Source of the DNA: Gymnogyps californianus | Lineage: Eukaryota; Chordata; Aves; Accipitriformes; Cathartidae | Assembly: GCF_018139145.2 (NCBI RefSeq) | Contig: NC_059477.1 | Location: 34,265,502-34,329,501, forward strand | Direction: 5' to 3' | DNA length: 64,000 nt | Shown: positions 61,147 through 64,000 of the stretch, one piece after another | Layout: each line of letters begins with the position of its first letter | Position numbering within the stretch: the stretch's first letter is position 1 | Program-made: the position numbers and the translations under genes | Notes under the pieces: model-generated | Told to the model about the DNA's origin: nothing | What the model saw: only the letters and a program-made list of their open reading frames with translations | The model's database searches: none

Positions 61147-61866
61147 GTGGAAGCCTGTCATTCTGTAACAACTCACTGCTGTCACAGATGCTTGGGTGGG
61201 CAGAGCACTAAACGAGTTATTGTGAGAACTTCTCACAGTAAAATCAGAGAGGCTCAGATTCACCTCCCAAGGAAGCTAAATTCATCTTTGAGGAGGTGGA
61301 GAGCTATGTTGTCTGCTACATCAGTAGCCCTGCTACCAGTGCTCAAGCTAGCTGAAGACAGCCCTGCTGCACCTTCAGCATTTGCAGTAAAACCAGTGCA
61401 GGGTACAGCTACCCTCTACTGCACAGCAGCCTGCTGCCTTTATGGTGTTGATTCTCAAGTTCCAGATGCCAAGCCATGGCAAAATATACCTTCAAAATCT
61501 GTGTCGCTTCTTGGAAGGGTTCCTGCGCCAGAACCGGAGCCGGGTGTTCCTCCAGTCAGCTGGCACGTACGGTTGGAACAAGTATCTCTGCTGCTGCTGC
61601 AGCCACAGGCTGTGATGTGCCTTAACTTCAGTGCAGCAGGGTTGGTATTAGATTTGCATGCTAGTAACGGCTTGTCTTACCAGGCAGATGGGGTACAGGC
61701 ACTAAAATTTGGCCAAAGCGTGATCACTGGAAACTTCAGGAGTGGCCATGTGCAGATTTGCATGCTTTTCAACAACCAGCTTAAGAAGACCTCTTCATTT
61801 TCTCCTTCCATGTCATCTGTTTGGATTTTAAGGTTTTTAAAAGCAGTGACTCTTTTTCTTACATGA
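61147..61866 (+). other. Unrecognised 239-codon open reading frame
   Basis: A continuous frame from ATG to TGA, long for this base composition. The product would be about 239 residues, serine/leucine/alanine-rich, starting MEACHSVTTHCCHRC and ending RFLKAVTLFLT. I see no domain, signal peptide or motif and no repeat signature. It may be chance, part of a noncoding transcript or a decayed gene; I do not assign a function. Confidence 0.2.
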
Positions 61867-63094
61867 AAAATTGAATTCACTTGAAAAATTCATCAATGGT
61901 TCTGAATAAGGCCTGCAGGTTTTAGTAACTTTTAGACTTTTACATATGTGCCTTCCTTCCGGTTCAATGAAGCCTCCAAACACTAGTTTGAACTGTAGCT
62001 ATTCCATATGCAGGCAAATTGAGATTCACAAGGGAAGGAGTTACTTAAGTTGGCATTTAAAAGTCTGAGCCACTATCTAACAACTCTTTGAAATGCTAGG
62101 TTATTAAAATTTCTTAATTCCCATTGAAATTGAGAGGAGAAGCATCCTCTGCAGGTACATAAGGTACACAGGTGGCTGTGGCTGCAGACACAGCAGGTCA
62201 CACTGGAATTTCACCGTACTGCAGGGTGTGAAGTACAGCAGTGCCTGATCTCACCGTACGCTGTGCTAGTGAGATGAGGCCAGGCGGTTCCCTTGAGGAA
62301 CTGGAGGAATGCGTGCTTTGATGGCATTTGTTTAAATCACTTCGAAAGGAGCTGGAACTTGCCTTGGTCTAAGTTGCCCGTATACCTGACATTAAGCTCA
62401 ATTTGACATCACCAGGTGCATGAATCATTTTAGGCTACACTGCAGTAAACTCTGATTTAAAGTTAAGCAAGTAAAGGCTGCATCTTTTTTTGTTGTTGTT
62501 TTTCAGAATACACAAGCTACTCGATAATACCTCTCTGACATGGCTGTTAAGTATGTCAGTCCCTAGCTGATGGAAATACGCCTAGCTGCCATTGCCTGTG
62601 GGAGACCGCCAGGATACCAAGACTTTGGTAGGAGCTTCACGGTCAGCGCTCACGTCGATGCGATGCCCGTTAGCTTGGTAGCTGTCAGAGATGAGGCTGA
62701 GCGTGATGCACTGCAGCGAGATCAAGATGCCAGTGGTGTATGTTGCTGGAGCTGAAATTCGTGACTTTTAGTCATTCTGTGCAGTTTTGTGTAGTTTGCC
62801 TGAGGGTACGCTTTGAATCAAAGGGTTGCAGAAGCAGCAGAAAGCACAAAGCTGGCAGAGAAAGGCAGTGTAGAAGGTTAAACCTCAGCTTCAAAAGGAG
62901 TTGTGATGTTGCCCAGCCCCATCAGAGCTACAAAGTTTTGCCCTCACAGTACCTAAAGAAGCTTTAGGAGGAGATGGGAGAGGGTGCTGGGACTCTGTCA
63001 GTAAAAAGCTGCTGCGCTAGAAATACTCAGAGATGCTGTCAGCATCCCCCCTCAGGGAAGGTGAGGAAGTAAAACCCACTAGAGGAACAAAAAC

Positions 63095-63111
63095 AGAGAG
63101 AGAGAGAGAGA
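63095..63111. repeat. (GA)n microsatellite
   Basis: AGAGAGAGAGAGAGAGA tract, eight or so units. Confidence 0.9.
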
Positions 63112-64000
63112 CTTGGCAGTATGCATGGAAATACTTCTCTTTTAATTTATTTATGTATATATTGTTGGGACAGGGGTGTTTTTGTTAGATCTTGGAAAAA
63201 CAATTTAAGGCTTGGTTTTGAGTCACTTTGGAGTTTCTGGAGTGACTTGGACCTGATGGCATCAATACCTTTCTTACAGTAAAAGGAAGTCGATGCAAGC
63301 TGGCAAATTGTGGACTTCACTCAGGTAGGGTGATGAGCACAACATTCATGGTGGAAGGGCCCCGGATAGTGCAGCGCATGTACTCACCTGCCACTGCCAA
63401 GCAGCCATGCGTTGCTGCCAGCAAACCTGGTGATTGAATACAACGTTTGGTGTTTGTAACACAAACGAATGCTTAGTTTTATGGCAGCATGAAATAATAA
63501 TGTATACAGTCCCCCTTCACTTGGAGGTATCAGGTGCCTATCTTGAGCTCACCTGGGTTTCAGAAAACAGGGAGAGCCTGAGCCCTGCAGCGTGAGAGAG
63601 CACAATGCAGGTGAAAACTCCATGCTAGATCCTCCTCCTGCGCAAGCGGTGCGAGCACATTCTCAGTAGCTCTGAATAATTTTACACTTGGCTCTAAAAT
63701 TTCACTTACCCCCAGGGGACATAACTGACCTGTATTTCACCAAGACTTCCCATCAAGGACTGCTGCTTGCTAGAGAACGTGCAGCCCTTCAATCATAGTA
63801 TGATAGGGCATGTTTTTGAGCTGCTTAGTCATCCATTTTAATTTCACATCAATTCAACAGCTGATTGAACACAGCATGTTTATTCCCTTCCAAATAAATC
63901 TCAAAAATGAAGCCAGCATCCTGCCCGTATCACAAACATTTCAGTATTGCTCAATTAGCAGTTCCCACTGGTGCCTTTGCTAATGATGAGAGCGCCTACA

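Larger units (their letters stand above)
56986..64000. other. Intergenic DNA downstream of CCDC93
   Basis: About 7 kb. It has a short tandem duplication (57704-57768), a C14 tract (60445-60458), a GC-rich patch with a 58-codon frame (59663-59839), a 239-codon open frame (61147-61866), and a (GA)n tract (63095-63111). No known gene, transposon or RNA was recognised. Confidence 0.7.

Noticed and set aside
62500..62760. Polypyrimidine tract and CAG followed by a possible exon
   Set aside because: Good acceptor-like sequence, but stops are close in all frames tried, no donor-defined coding segment was seen and there is no homology.

Overview
The window looks like vertebrate, very probably avian, nuclear DNA. 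One long, intron-rich gene on the plus strand fills about 56 kb of it. The interspersed repeats are of the CR1 non-LTR retrotransposon and avian endogenous-retrovirus LTR types. I saw no CRISPR array, operon, tRNA, rRNA or other prokaryote-type feature. A neoavian bird is my best guess from the LTR types, but that is recall and not a search result.

The gene is CCDC93, a coiled-coil subunit of the CCC part of the Commander endosomal recycling complex. I traced 22 consecutive coding exons (exons 2 to 23 by homology) from 707 to the stop codon at 55859-55861. All are flanked by AG/GT and all join in phase, giving 603 codons plus stop. Exon 1, which in the human protein carries about 14 residues, lies at or just beyond the left edge. 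A 3' UTR of about 1.1 kb follows, with an AATAAA at 56964-56969.

The introns hold the accessory DNA. Intron 3 has a 54-55 bp imperfect inverted repeat (2897-3031) and a minus-strand solo LTR (4804-5404) with an imperfect 5-bp target-site duplication. Intron 6 has the 3' end of a related LTR in the opposite orientation (about 16350-16494). Intron 14 has a CR1 element (about 33985-36618) with an open ORF1 (zinc-knuckle, coiled coil, SGNH/esterase) and an internally deleted, stop-containing ORF2. Intron 15 has a 1.1-kb minus-strand LTR-like element with an internal minisatellite (37625-38759). Intron 18 has a probable degraded CR1 tail.

The last 7 kb (57000-64000) is downstream intergenic DNA with no gene I can support. 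It holds one unexplained 239-codon open frame (61147-61866), a small GC-rich patch with a 58-codon frame (59663-59839) and a short tandem duplication. I found no convincing undescribed biological system. The points most worth a second look are the CR1 ORF1 with cysteine at the usual esterase serine, the intron 3 inverted repeat, the minisatellite-bearing LTR, and the shortened CCDC93 linker compared with human.
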